A stretch of 41,034 nucleotides of DNA, from NCBI GenBank assembly GCA_023405815.1, contig JAEXXM010000035.1, positions 1 through 41,034 of the forward strand, read 5' to 3'. Positions 23,603 through 30,641 of the stretch are shown one piece after another. The position numbers were made by a program, and so were the translations under genes. The stretch is from Pseudomonadota bacterium. Lineage in GTDB: Bacteria > Pseudomonadota > Alphaproteobacteria > Rhizobiales > Hyphomicrobiaceae. How positions within the stretch are numbered: position 1 is the first letter of the stretch; every line of letters begins with the position of its first letter. The notes under the pieces are model-generated. The model worked only from the letters and a program-made list of their open reading frames with translations. It searched no databases and was not told the origin of the DNA.

Positions 23603-24435
23603 GAGCGCGGCTCCTCGGGTTCGATCGCGTAGCGGCCGGTGATCATCGAGCGGATGTTGTTGAACGCACCCGAAAGGAAGACCATGACTATGTGGACGAT
23701 GAAGAACGCCGTCAGACCGAACGCGCACAGGAAGTGGATCGTACGAGCCGACTGCCGCCCGCCGAATATGTCGAGCAGGAAGGGGTACGCGGCGTCCATT
23801 GCCGGCGACATCGTGAGGCCGGTCAGAAACACGAGCGGCAGCAGCCCGAATATCACTGCGAGGTAGGCAAGCTTCTGCAGCACGTTGTAGCGCTTCGCCT
23901 CTTCGCCCTTGGGAAAGCGTAGACGCGCGTGCTCCGAGATCGAATGCCCGATGTGCTTCAGCTCATCGCGCGTTGGGGAAAGATCGCGGTGCACATGCCC
24001 GCTGAGAAATGAATACGCGAGATAGGCGAGCCCGTTGAAGACCAGCAGCCAGGCGAAGAAGAAGTGCCAGCGCCGCCCGGTGGCGAGGTCACGATAGGAG
24101 GGAAGCGTCAGCCACTGGGGGAAGCCGCGCGCCTCTATGCGGCCGCTCGGCCCGCGCGACAGGCCGAGCACGCCCGTCGTATCGAATGCATAACCGCCGA
24201 TGGTCGTGACGCCTGCATAGCTCCCATCGTCGCGCTCGACCGCATCCAGGCCCAACACCGCGCGATCAGGCTCCGACGTAGAGCCGAAATACAGCGTCGG
24301 ATGCGCATTGAAGATCTGCAACCCGCTCATCAGCAGGACGAGGAGGCATAAGGCGTTGACCCAGTGCGTGATGCGCACCATCAGCGAGTGTCGGTATACG
24401 ACCTCGGGCTGGGGTATGGTGGCTGTCGCGACCAT
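23599..24435 (-). CDS. Cytochrome b561 family membrane subunit
   Basis: A 278-residue membrane cytochrome b with four helices: RITHWVNALCLLVLLMSGL (about 21-39), WHFFFAWLLVFNGLAYLAYS, LAYLAVIFGLLPLVFLTGLT and IHFLCAFGLTAFFIVHIVMV. His residues in helices 1, 2 and 4 suit two hemes b, as in hydrogenase and thiosulfate-reductase b subunits. A periplasmic loop of about 70 residues separates helices 1 and 2. A very strong ribosome site (AAGGAGG) precedes ATG 24435. The start of the Mo enzyme overlaps its stop. It probably passes electrons between the quinone pool and the Mo enzyme. Confidence 0.88.
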   Translation of the reverse strand: MVATATIPQPEVVYRHSLMVRITHWVNALCLLVLLMSGLQIFNAHPTLYFGSTSEPDRAVLGLDAVERDDGSYAGVTTIGGYAFDTTGVLGLSRGPSGRIEARGFPQWLTLPSYRDLATGRRWHFFFAWLLVFNGLAYLAYSFLSGHVHRDLSPTRDELKHIGHSISEHARLRFPKGEEAKRYNVLQKLAYLAVIFGLLPLVFLTGLTMSPAMDAAYPFLLDIFGGRQSARTIHFLCAFGLTAFFIVHIVMVFLSGAFNNIRSMITGRYAIEPEEPRS

Positions 24436-24493
24436 GCATCCTCCTTTTCCACCGCAACCCTAGCCCGCTTTTCCGTAAACGAGGGCTAACGGT

Positions 24494-25213
24494 TCAATAG
24501 CGTGTGGCTATGTCCGTTAGCCAGGCCGGCGAAATGTCGATCAGCGCCGCTTCGATCGGCTTGTCGAGGCCGCTGAGTATGAAGCCCCCGACCAGGACGA
24601 GCAGTGAGCCGAGCACGAGCTTGCCGCCCTTGCCCGCATCCATCAGCCGCCCCCGCCAGCGCGTGATCGTATCGCGAGAGAGAAGGCCGAGCAGCGTCAG
24701 CGGTAGCGCGGCCCCGAGGCCGAAGGCCAGCATGGTGAGGAAGACCTCGCCGAGGTTCTGGCCCTGCGCAGCGAGCAGCGAGGCCGCCCCGAGCGTCGGG
24801 CCGACGCAAGGGCTCCACACGGCGCCGAGCAAGAGGCCCAAAGCGAACTGGCCATTGAGACCCGACGCGTTGAAGCCGCCGAAGCGGCTATCGGCCCAGC
24901 CGGAAACGGGCGCTGCCGCTGCTGCGAGTTGCGATTGTAGTGCGGGTGCGAGCAGCACGATGCCGGTGAGCAGGAGCAGCGCGGCGGACACGCGCCTGAA
25001 TAGGTCAGTGTCGAGCCCGATCCCGTATCCGATCGTCGCAACGAACATGCCGAGCGCGACGAACGATATCGCGAGGCCCCCCGCTAGCGCCAGCGGACCG
25101 AGCCGATGCTCGCCGAGCGCCGTCGCCAGCACGACGGGTATCAACGGCAGCACGCACGGCGACAGCGTCGAGAGCATACCTGCGATAAATGCCAGGGCCG
25201 CGCTTAGCAGCAT
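24494..25213 (-). CDS. ccdA: CcdA-type thiol:disulfide transporter
   Basis: A 239-residue six-helix protein of the CcdA/DsbD-transmembrane family that moves reducing equivalents from cytoplasmic thioredoxin to periplasmic acceptors. The two redox cysteines are in LSPCVLPLIP (Cys20) and WSPCVGPTLGAAS (Cys136), each followed by the helix-breaking prolines of the family. It starts 7 bases after the stop of a periplasmic thioredoxin-like gene, the natural acceptor. Together they can feed reductant to the periplasm. A role in cytochrome c maturation is possible but no ccm genes are nearby. Confidence 0.9.
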   Translation of the reverse strand: MLLSAALAFIAGMLSTLSPCVLPLIPVVLATALGEHRLGPLALAGGLAISFVALGMFVATIGYGIGLDTDLFRRVSAALLLLTGIVLLAPALQSQLAAAAAPVSGWADSRFGGFNASGLNGQFALGLLLGAVWSPCVGPTLGAASLLAAQGQNLGEVFLTMLAFGLGAALPLTLLGLLSRDTITRWRGRLMDAGKGGKLVLGSLLVLVGGFILSGLDKPIEAALIDISPAWLTDIATRY

Positions 25214-25220
25214 GGGTCAC

Positions 25221-25622
25221 CTACTTCAGCGCCGAGCCGATGAGTGTCTCGATCGAGGCCGCGTCGGTGTCGCCGACGGAGCGGCCCGTCTCCTTGTCGC
25301 CCTTGAAGGCGATGAGCGTGCTCTGCCGCTGCACGTTGAGGGCCTTTAGCTCGTCCTTCTGATTGTCGTAATCGATCTTGAAGACGGTCAGCGCGTCGTA
25401 TTTCGGATTTTGCTTGAGCGTGCCGAACACTGTCTGCTGCGCGCGGCAGACAGGGCACCAGGAGGCGTAGGCATCGACGAGGATCGGCTTGCCGGCCGCC
25501 TGCGCGGCCTGGAATGCCGACGTCGAAAACGGCTGCTCCTCATAGGCCGATGCGGTCCCGGCGCCGACAGAGAAGGCGAGGAGAGCCGCGGCGATTACCA
25601 GTGAGCGTCTGCTGAGCAGCAT
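25221..25622 (-). CDS. Periplasmic thioredoxin-like protein (CPVC)
   Basis: A 133-residue exported thioredoxin-fold protein. A signal peptide (SLVIAAALLAFSVGAGTASA) is followed by the active site WCPVC (Cys56, Cys59) in LVDAYASWCPVCRAQQ. The strand that normally carries the cis-proline reads NVQRQSTLIAFKGDKE, so the expected Ile-Pro-Thr is Gln-Ser-Thr and the cis-Pro is replaced by Ser101. ATG 25622 has GGAGG 7 bases upstream. It is followed 7 bases later by ccdA, which probably keeps it reduced, and it is preceded by a histidine-kinase gene on the same strand. Confidence 0.9.
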   Translation of the reverse strand: MLLSRRSLVIAAALLAFSVGAGTASAYEEQPFSTSAFQAAQAAGKPILVDAYASWCPVCRAQQTVFGTLKQNPKYDALTVFKIDYDNQKDELKALNVQRQSTLIAFKGDKETGRSVGDTDAASIETLIGSALK

Positions 25623-25683
25623 TTGTGGCCTCCGGTGCATCCTAAAAGCGTGTACCGGAAGTACGGGAGGGGCCGCGCGAAAG

Positions 25684-27063
25684 TTACAGCCCCCCGGCGC
25701 GTCCCCGGGTGGGAAGCCGCGCCAGCGGAAGGCGCAGCACAATGTGGCAACCCCGCTCCGGCGACAGGATGGTGAGCGTCGCCCCCCACGCCTCGGCGAT
25801 GTCCCCGACGATCGCCAACCCCAGTCCGGCCGATCCAGAGGAATCGAGCCGCCCCCCGCGCACCAAGGCTTCCTGGGCGCTCGCGGGAGGAATTCCTGGC
25901 CCATCGTCGATCACCGATAGTTCGATCGCACCCTGAGAGACGCAGGCATGGATTGTGACACTCTCGCTCGCATGCCGGGCTGCGTTTTCGACGAGATTGC
26001 CGAGTGCCTCGGTCAGATCCTCGGCATCGATGCATGCGAGCAGTCCAGACGGGATATCGATGGTCCAGGCCAGCCGGCGTCCTTCCGGCGTTCGCTCGAT
26101 CACGCGCACGACGCGATGAGCCACGGCATCGACGTTCGCCGAGGCGTTTCCGGCATTGGCTCCGCTTCGCGCCCGGGTCAGCTCGCGCTCGACATGCCGG
26201 CGCATGCTGGCGGCAATGCCCTCGATGTCTTCGGCGATCTCGGTCTCACCCTTCGCCTTGAGGCGTTGCGCATCGTCGCTGAGCAACTGCAGCGGTGTCT
26301 TCAAACCATGCGCAAGGTCGCCTGCACGCGTGCGCGCCTTCTCGATCTGCCGCTCGCGCGCCTCGAGCAGCCGGTCGATCTCGCTGGCGAGCGGCAGCAC
26401 CTCGTCGGGGAAGTCCGACCCGAGCCGCGGTGCAGTCCCCGAGGCTATATCCGCGAGCTTTCTACGCACGGCGGACAGCGGCTTGAGCCCGATCGAAACC
26501 TGCGCCCATGCAGCCGCCGTGAGCATCGCCGCCAGCACCGCGAGCAGCGGCACCACCGCACCGGCAAAGCCGCGCGAGGCGGCGTTGATCGCTGCATCGT
26601 CGATTGCCGCCGCGACGAGCGCAACATTGCCGCCGACGCGCGAGGGCAGCTCGATGCGGTGTTGCACGAGATGCAGTCTCTGCTTGTCGGGACCCGGCAG
26701 CTCGTACTCGTGCAGCTCATCCCCGACGCGGGCCTCCGCCGGTAGCGCGATTTCGAAATCCCATAGCGATCGCGAGCGCAGCACCGGCCCTGCTGGCTCG
26801 ACGTTCACTTGCCAATAGAGGCCCGAGAGCGGGCGATGGAAGCGCGGGTCCCCGGGAGGGCGTCCAACGACGAGATCGCCGTTCGGACTCTTGTCGATGC
26901 CGGAGATGATCTGGTCAATGTAGGAAGCGAGCTCGGCATTGATCCAGCGCTCGACGTGCCGCTCGAAGAGATAGGTGAGGGCGCCAGCCGAGAGCGCCAG
27001 TGCCGCGAGCACGAAGATGGCGGCCGCCGCGAGAAGACGCAGTCGCAGCGAGCCGAGGCTCAT
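25684..27063 (-). CDS. Sensor histidine kinase (PhoQ-like layout)
   Basis: A 459-residue membrane kinase. TM1 is at residues 8-30 and TM2 at about 167-190 (AGAVVPLLAVLAAMLTAAAW), enclosing a periplasmic sensor of about 135 residues. A HAMP-like segment leads to the H-box RAGDLAHGLKTPLQLLSDDA. The N-box is NLVENAARHA, the G1 box VIDDGPGIP and the G2 box GSAGLGLAIVGDIAEAWG. The H-box variant AHGLKTPL is typical of PhoQ-like kinases in alphaproteobacteria. Its start overlaps the response-regulator stop (ATGA). It sits between the regulator gene and the thioredoxin-like gene in a seven-gene run. Confidence 0.92.
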   Translation of the reverse strand: MSLGSLRLRLLAAAAIFVLAALALSAGALTYLFERHVERWINAELASYIDQIISGIDKSPNGDLVVGRPPGDPRFHRPLSGLYWQVNVEPAGPVLRSRSLWDFEIALPAEARVGDELHEYELPGPDKQRLHLVQHRIELPSRVGGNVALVAAAIDDAAINAASRGFAGAVVPLLAVLAAMLTAAAWAQVSIGLKPLSAVRRKLADIASGTAPRLGSDFPDEVLPLASEIDRLLEARERQIEKARTRAGDLAHGLKTPLQLLSDDAQRLKAKGETEIAEDIEGIAASMRRHVERELTRARSGANAGNASANVDAVAHRVVRVIERTPEGRRLAWTIDIPSGLLACIDAEDLTEALGNLVENAARHASESVTIHACVSQGAIELSVIDDGPGIPPASAQEALVRGGRLDSSGSAGLGLAIVGDIAEAWGATLTILSPERGCHIVLRLPLARLPTRGRAGGL

Positions 27064-27725
27064 GAGGGCACGTCCGCGATCAGATAGCCGAAGCCTCGGC
27101 GCGTCTCTATGGCGTCGGCGCCGAGCTTCTTGCGCAAGCGCATGATGAGCGCCTCCAGCGCATTGGCGTTGCGCGCATCGTCATCGCCGTAGAGATGCTC
27201 GATCAGCTCGTGCGGGGGCACCACGCGCCCTTTGTGATGCATCAGATAGGCGACGAGCCGATACTCGAGCGGCGAGGCCTGCACCGGCTGGCCCGAGATG
27301 AGAATACGCATCTGTCGCGTGTCGAGAGCGAGGTTGCCGGCCTCGATGAGCGCACTAGCTTGCCCGACCGAGCGGCGGATGAGTGCACGCACGCGCGCCA
27401 GGAGCTCCTCGGTGCGAAACGGTTTGGCGAGGTAGTCATCGGCACCGGCGTCGATGCCCTCCACCCGCTCCGGCCACGCTCCCCGTGCCGTGAGCACCAG
27501 CACCGGCATGTTGCGTCCGCTCGCGCGCCAGCGCTTCAGTACGGTGAGGCCGTCCATTTTGGGGAGACCCAGGTCGAGGACGACGAGATCGTACGATTCC
27601 GTATCGCCGCGGAACCAGGCGTCTTCGCCATCCACCGATACGTCGCAGGCGTAACCGGCGCCACTGAGAGCGGCGGCAATGCTCTCGCTGATGCGCGGCT
27701 CGTCCTCGACGATCAGTATCCGCAT
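27060..27725 (-). CDS. OmpR-family response regulator
   Basis: A 221-residue regulator. The receiver has VEDEP at residues 6-10, the phosphoacceptor Asp51 in VVLDLGLPKMDG, a Thr in VLTARGAWPERV, and Lys in LAKPFRTEELLARV. The C-terminal winged helix includes ASPLEYRLVAYLMHHKGRVV and NALEALIMRLRKKLG, ending RRGFGYLI. It resembles PhoP/QseB-type regulators. Its start overlaps the stop of the upstream PepSY gene by one base (TGATG), and its stop overlaps the kinase start, so all three are coupled. Confidence 0.93.
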   Translation of the reverse strand: MRILIVEDEPRISESIAAALSGAGYACDVSVDGEDAWFRGDTESYDLVVLDLGLPKMDGLTVLKRWRASGRNMPVLVLTARGAWPERVEGIDAGADDYLAKPFRTEELLARVRALIRRSVGQASALIEAGNLALDTRQMRILISGQPVQASPLEYRLVAYLMHHKGRVVPPHELIEHLYGDDDARNANALEALIMRLRKKLGADAIETRRGFGYLIADVPS

Positions 27726-28042
27726 CAGTCGTCGTCCTCGACCTTCAGGATCTCGCCGCTCTTGGCGTCTGTCTCGACCTCGACGATGCGCCCTTCGGCC
27801 CCCATTATCTTGACGTCGTAGACGTATATCCCGTCCTCGAGCTCCAGCTCCACCTCGAGCAGTTCACCGGGAACCTTCGCCCTCACGCCATCGAGGATTT
27901 GCTCCAGCGGGCGAATGCGCCCTTCACTGAGAAGCCGCTTGGCGACGTCAGGACCGATGTCCTCGGCGCGCACGCTCACAGTCAGCGCCGCGGCAAAGGA
28001 GACCGCCGCGATAGCACAACGGCTGATGAAAGAAGCACACAT
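27725..28042 (-). CDS. Secreted PepSY-domain protein, first gene of the redox cluster
   Basis: A 105-residue protein with a signal peptide (CAIAAVSFAAALTVSVRA) and one PepSY domain: LLSEGRIRPLEQILDGVRAK, a middle strand VELELEDGIYVYDVKIM, and the closing VETDAKSGEILKVEDDD. PepSY modules inhibit peptidases or sense/bind partners in the envelope. Placed first in front of a two-component system, it may modulate the sensor kinase. ATG 28042 gives a normal signal peptide; a GTG at 28084 is possible. Neither has a clear ribosome site. A second PepSY gene is transcribed divergently 126 bases away. Confidence 0.83.
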   Translation of the reverse strand: MCASFISRCAIAAVSFAAALTVSVRAEDIGPDVAKRLLSEGRIRPLEQILDGVRAKVPGELLEVELELEDGIYVYDVKIMGAEGRIVEVETDAKSGEILKVEDDD

Positions 28043-28168
28043 GCGAGCGAGCTTGCCGTGCAATTGCTGACAACTGCCTGACACGAGCGGTCAGAGCGGC
28101 GTCAGGGGCAAGCGCCCATGGTGCGGACAGCCGAACGTTACCGGCTCACCTCGCAAGGAGATACAACC
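28043..28168. promoter_or_regulatory. Divergent promoter region between two PepSY genes
   Basis: These 126 bases must drive both the seven-gene minus-strand cluster and the plus-strand PepSY gene. A shared operator for the cluster's OmpR-type regulator would be expected here. I see no clean direct repeat or -35/-10 pair by eye. AAGGAG at 28155-28160 is the ribosome site of the plus-strand gene. Confidence 0.45.
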
Positions 28169-28444
28169 ATGATCGCAAGACTAGCCGCCCCCGCTCTCGC
28201 AATCTCGCTGCTTGCTGCGACGGTGGCGCATGCCGAGCCCGGCAAGCGCCTCAACGTGCCGAGCGACCAGTGGCTAAGCCCAGTTCAGATATCCGAGAAG
28301 CTGGCGGCTCAGGGCTACAAGGTGACCGAGATCGAAGCCGATGACGGTGCGTACGAGGTCGATCTTGTCGACAAGAACGGCACGAAGGTTGAGGCCCACG
28401 TTCATCCGGCGACAGGCGAGATGCTCGCTGGTTACGACGACTGA
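28169..28444 (+). CDS. Secreted PepSY-domain protein, divergent
   Basis: A 91-residue protein with a signal peptide (LAAPALAISLLAATVAHA) and a short PepSY-like fold: WLSPVQISEKLAAQGYKVTE, a central strand DDGAYEVDLVDKNGTKVEA, and the terminal HPATGEMLAGYDD. ATG 28169 has AAGGAG 8 bases upstream. It shares its promoter region with the PepSY-regulator-kinase cluster and is likely controlled by that regulator, as such small periplasmic proteins often are. Function is inferred only from context. Confidence 0.85.
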   Translation: MIARLAAPALAISLLAATVAHAEPGKRLNVPSDQWLSPVQISEKLAAQGYKVTEIEADDGAYEVDLVDKNGTKVEAHVHPATGEMLAGYDD

Positions 28445-28451
28445 CGCTTCA

Positions 28452-28473
28452 GCGGCCGGGCAGTCCCGGCCGC
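28452..28473. terminator. Hairpin between convergent PepSY and DUF930-like genes
   Basis: A perfect 9-bp stem GCGGCCGGG (28452-28460) / CCCGGCCGC (28465-28473) with a CAGT loop lies between two convergent stops. There is no T run on either side, so it may slow transcripts rather than end them cleanly. Confidence 0.5.
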
Positions 28474-28492
28474 AACCGTCTCGGCCAAGACG

Positions 28493-28876
28493 TCACCGCC
28501 AAAGCCCGAGATCATCCCATTTGGTCTCGGGGATCTCGTCGCCGATCTCGTACGTGAAGCTCAGCGCCTTCATCTGGTCCGGCGTCACGTCGCAGGTGAA
28601 CTTCAACGTGTACCAGTGCGACTTTGCCCTGACCGCACCGCCCTTGGCCGAAACCTGCGTGCCCGTGAACTTCGCCCGGCCCATGATGCTGGTCTTGATC
28701 CTGTCGACCTTGGGCAGCTTCTTGTCGCGCCGTATGGCGTCGACGCCCTTGATCGCGCACACCTGATGGGCCCGCTCTTCCGGATCGAGTTTCAGCAATT
28801 GGTCGTGAATGCTTGCCGCGAGCGCGGCCCCTGGCCATGCCAGCAGAACGGCCAGCGCCCCTACTCTCAGTTTCAT
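28493..28876 (-). CDS. DUF930-like secreted protein
   Basis: A 127-residue exported protein with a signal peptide (VGALAVLLAWPGAALA). The mature part reads IHDQLLKLDPEERAHQVCAI, KGVDAIRRDKKLPKVDRIKT and later SHWYTLKFTCDVTPDQMKAL. The LDPEERxxQVC opening and the second Cys in FTCDV resemble the DUF930 family of Hyphomicrobiales, which has no known function. The two Cys probably form a disulfide. It stands alone, convergent with the small PepSY gene. Confidence 0.75.
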   Translation of the reverse strand: MKLRVGALAVLLAWPGAALAASIHDQLLKLDPEERAHQVCAIKGVDAIRRDKKLPKVDRIKTSIMGRAKFTGTQVSAKGGAVRAKSHWYTLKFTCDVTPDQMKALSFTYEIGDEIPETKWDDLGLWR

Positions 28877-29035
28877 GTTTCCCCCCGAAAACAGGGCCGA
28901 AGGCCCCGCCCCTTATGGACCAGAAATTCTGGCGCCCATAAGGCCTATTAGCGGGCACGGAGAGTCGGGCTGCTAAACGACAGCGCGCCGACGAGCCAAA
29001 GCGCGGACCGCCAAAATGGATCGAGCCAGTGAGGA

Positions 29036-29698
29036 TCAGCGGTTGAGCGCGACGACCAGCGCTTTCGGGTTGCCGCCGTTGTCGCTGATGAAGTTCTGGA
29101 ACAGGTTGTCGAGGAACGACGTCATCCAGAAGCCGATCACCTGAGCATCGCGCACTTTGTACGTCTCGCCGCGGCGCACCACCAGCCAGCGCACGTCGTA
29201 GGAATCGCCGCTCGCCAGCGTGATGCGGCTGTCGACGTAGGTTCCGCGCGGATCGTCCTTCGACTGCGCCGTGACGACGAAGCGGGCAACGGGATACTTC
29301 GGCGCCTCCTTGGCGGCATAGCGCGCGATGAAGTTGATCATGCCGTTGTAATAGATCTGCCGGTCGGTCTTCGGCAGGCTACGGGCATAATCGCCCAGTG
29401 CGCTGAGGCCGATGGACGGAATGTCGGCGTTCGAGTTCAGCACCATCGCGAACTGCGACACCGAGCCCGAGCGCGAAGCCGCGAGCAGCTCGTTGCCAAC
29501 GCGCTTCATGTAGCCCGCGGGAGATTCCCGGCGCACAACCTGCGGCTCCATCTGCGCCGGCGCACCCTTGTCGATTGAGCCCGTGCCGCTCGGCGCGGCG
29601 AGCTGCTGGGCGGCAGCGGGGGGCAGAAAGGGAAGCAGTGCCAGAGCTGCCAAGGCGAGAACGCGCGAGATCGCGCTCAGGGGCGTGGCAGTCGTCAT
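29036..29698 (-). CDS. MlaC/Ttg2D-family phospholipid-binding protein
   Basis: A 220-residue periplasmic protein of the Tgt2/MlaC family that shuttles phospholipids between the outer membrane and the MlaFEDB transporter. A signal peptide (VLALAALALLPFLPPAAA) precedes a low-complexity linker. The family body shows FAMVLNSNADIPSIGLSALG, GMINFIARYAAKEAPKYP, DPRGTYVDSRITLASGDSYD and VRWLVVRRGETYKVRDAQVI, ending MTSFLDNLFQNFISDNGG. ATG 29698 has GGAGGGAG about 9 bases upstream. No mlaFED genes are nearby, so it is an orphan copy here. Confidence 0.85.
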   Translation of the reverse strand: MTTATPLSAISRVLALAALALLPFLPPAAAQQLAAPSGTGSIDKGAPAQMEPQVVRRESPAGYMKRVGNELLAASRSGSVSQFAMVLNSNADIPSIGLSALGDYARSLPKTDRQIYYNGMINFIARYAAKEAPKYPVARFVVTAQSKDDPRGTYVDSRITLASGDSYDVRWLVVRRGETYKVRDAQVIGFWMTSFLDNLFQNFISDNGGNPKALVVALNR

Positions 29699-29849
29699 CG
29701 CGTCAAACTCCCTCCTAGGGGCATGCAAGCGAAATGCGGCCGCATCGACGTCGACCGGCCTCCGCCCCATGCGCTGTATAAGCCATGTGCGGCATCTTTC
29801 AGTCAAAGGGTGGGCGAGGATCGCGTCGAATTTTTGGACGGCGGCGGCA

Positions 29850-30482
29850 TCAGGCATGGGAAGCACCCGGCAGAGGTTGCGTGACCATTCGCGGCCATAG
29901 GCCCTTGAAGCGATAGAGTTCGCTCGGCGGGATCTGCTGCTGGCCCAAAAGCGCCGCTACGCGATCGACCTCGCTCTGCGATGTCCTGGGCGCAACACAC
30001 AAGAGGATGGATTTCTCCCGCTCGGGATGAACGAGGATGATCTCGTGACGCGTGCCCGATAGCGACGCCCGCACATGGTGGGTGACGCCCGCATAGGAGG
30101 CGAGGGGAGCCGACCACGACCAGCTCTGAAAGTGCCCGCCCTCCGTGACTTTGACGACGCCGTTGGCGATCTCGATGGCGCGCGTCATGCCCAGCCGGTC
30201 GATGAGCCGTTTGGTCGGCAGAACGGCGAGAAATATCAGCACCGCGACGGCACTTAGAATTTCCAGCGCGAGCGTGGGACGCTCCTGCAGTGAGGCGCGC
30301 ACCTGCGGGACCGAAATCGTCTGCGAAACCAGCGCGACTCCTGCCGCCAATGCCAGGAGCGCGGCCGGAACGACGAGGGCCAGCGCGGCGGCCGTCGAGC
30401 GCTGCGAGCAGGCTTGGCGGAGACGGAGGGGCAGAGAAGCGGGCATAGAGGGCTCGATGAGGTCGTAGATGGCGACGCGCAT
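29850..30482 (-). CDS. Two-helix membrane protein with PH-like soluble domain, unknown
   Basis: I do not recognise this 210-residue protein. Two hydrophobic helices lie close together at about residues 30-52 (ALALVVPAALLALAAGVALV) and 72-90 (ILSAVAVLIFLAVLP). They are followed by a soluble C-terminal half with beta character (IANGVVKVTEGGHFQSWSWS, HVRASLSGTRHEIILVHPE). The latter loosely recalls a bacterial pleckstrin-homology-like fold. It starts at ATG 30482 and precedes the mlaC-like gene by 151 bases on the same strand. It is divergent from the methionine operon. Confidence 0.65.
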   Translation of the reverse strand: MRVAIYDLIEPSMPASLPLRLRQACSQRSTAAALALVVPAALLALAAGVALVSQTISVPQVRASLQERPTLALEILSAVAVLIFLAVLPTKRLIDRLGMTRAIEIANGVVKVTEGGHFQSWSWSAPLASYAGVTHHVRASLSGTRHEIILVHPEREKSILLCVAPRTSQSEVDRVAALLGQQQIPPSELYRFKGLWPRMVTQPLPGASHA

Positions 30483-30591
30483 GAAGTGTCCGCAGATCGG
30501 AAGTTGACTCTTCGAAAGGTAAACGCGGCTGCTTACCACCCCGTTAATCCATGTGCCGAAAACGAGCACAGGCACGAGATCGATCTATGGC

Positions 30592-30619
30592 TTGACACAT
30601 AAACATATCTTTATATGAT
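30592..30619 (+). promoter_or_regulatory. Promoter with ArsR-type operator of the methionine operon
   Basis: TTGACA (30592-30597), 16 bases, then TATGAT (30614-30619) forms a strong sigma70-like promoter. Between and over these elements lies an imperfect 20-bp palindrome ACATAAACAT/ATCTTTATAT (30597-30616, 8 of 10 positions paired), in sharp AT contrast to its surroundings. ArsR-family repressors bind such AT-rich dyads. The first gene of the operon encodes one, so autoregulation is likely. Confidence 0.8.
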
Positions 30620-30641
30620 CCGCGCCAATCCTGGAGGCGGC

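Noticed and set aside
28894..28906. GGGCC-GAA-GGCCC hairpin upstream of the DUF930-like gene as a riboswitch
   Set aside because: It is too short and isolated, with no conserved aptamer features visible.
30615..30641. ATG at 30615 as start of the ArsR-methyltransferase gene
   Set aside because: It overlaps the -10 element of a strong promoter and lacks a ribosome site, while ATG 30642 has GGAGG.
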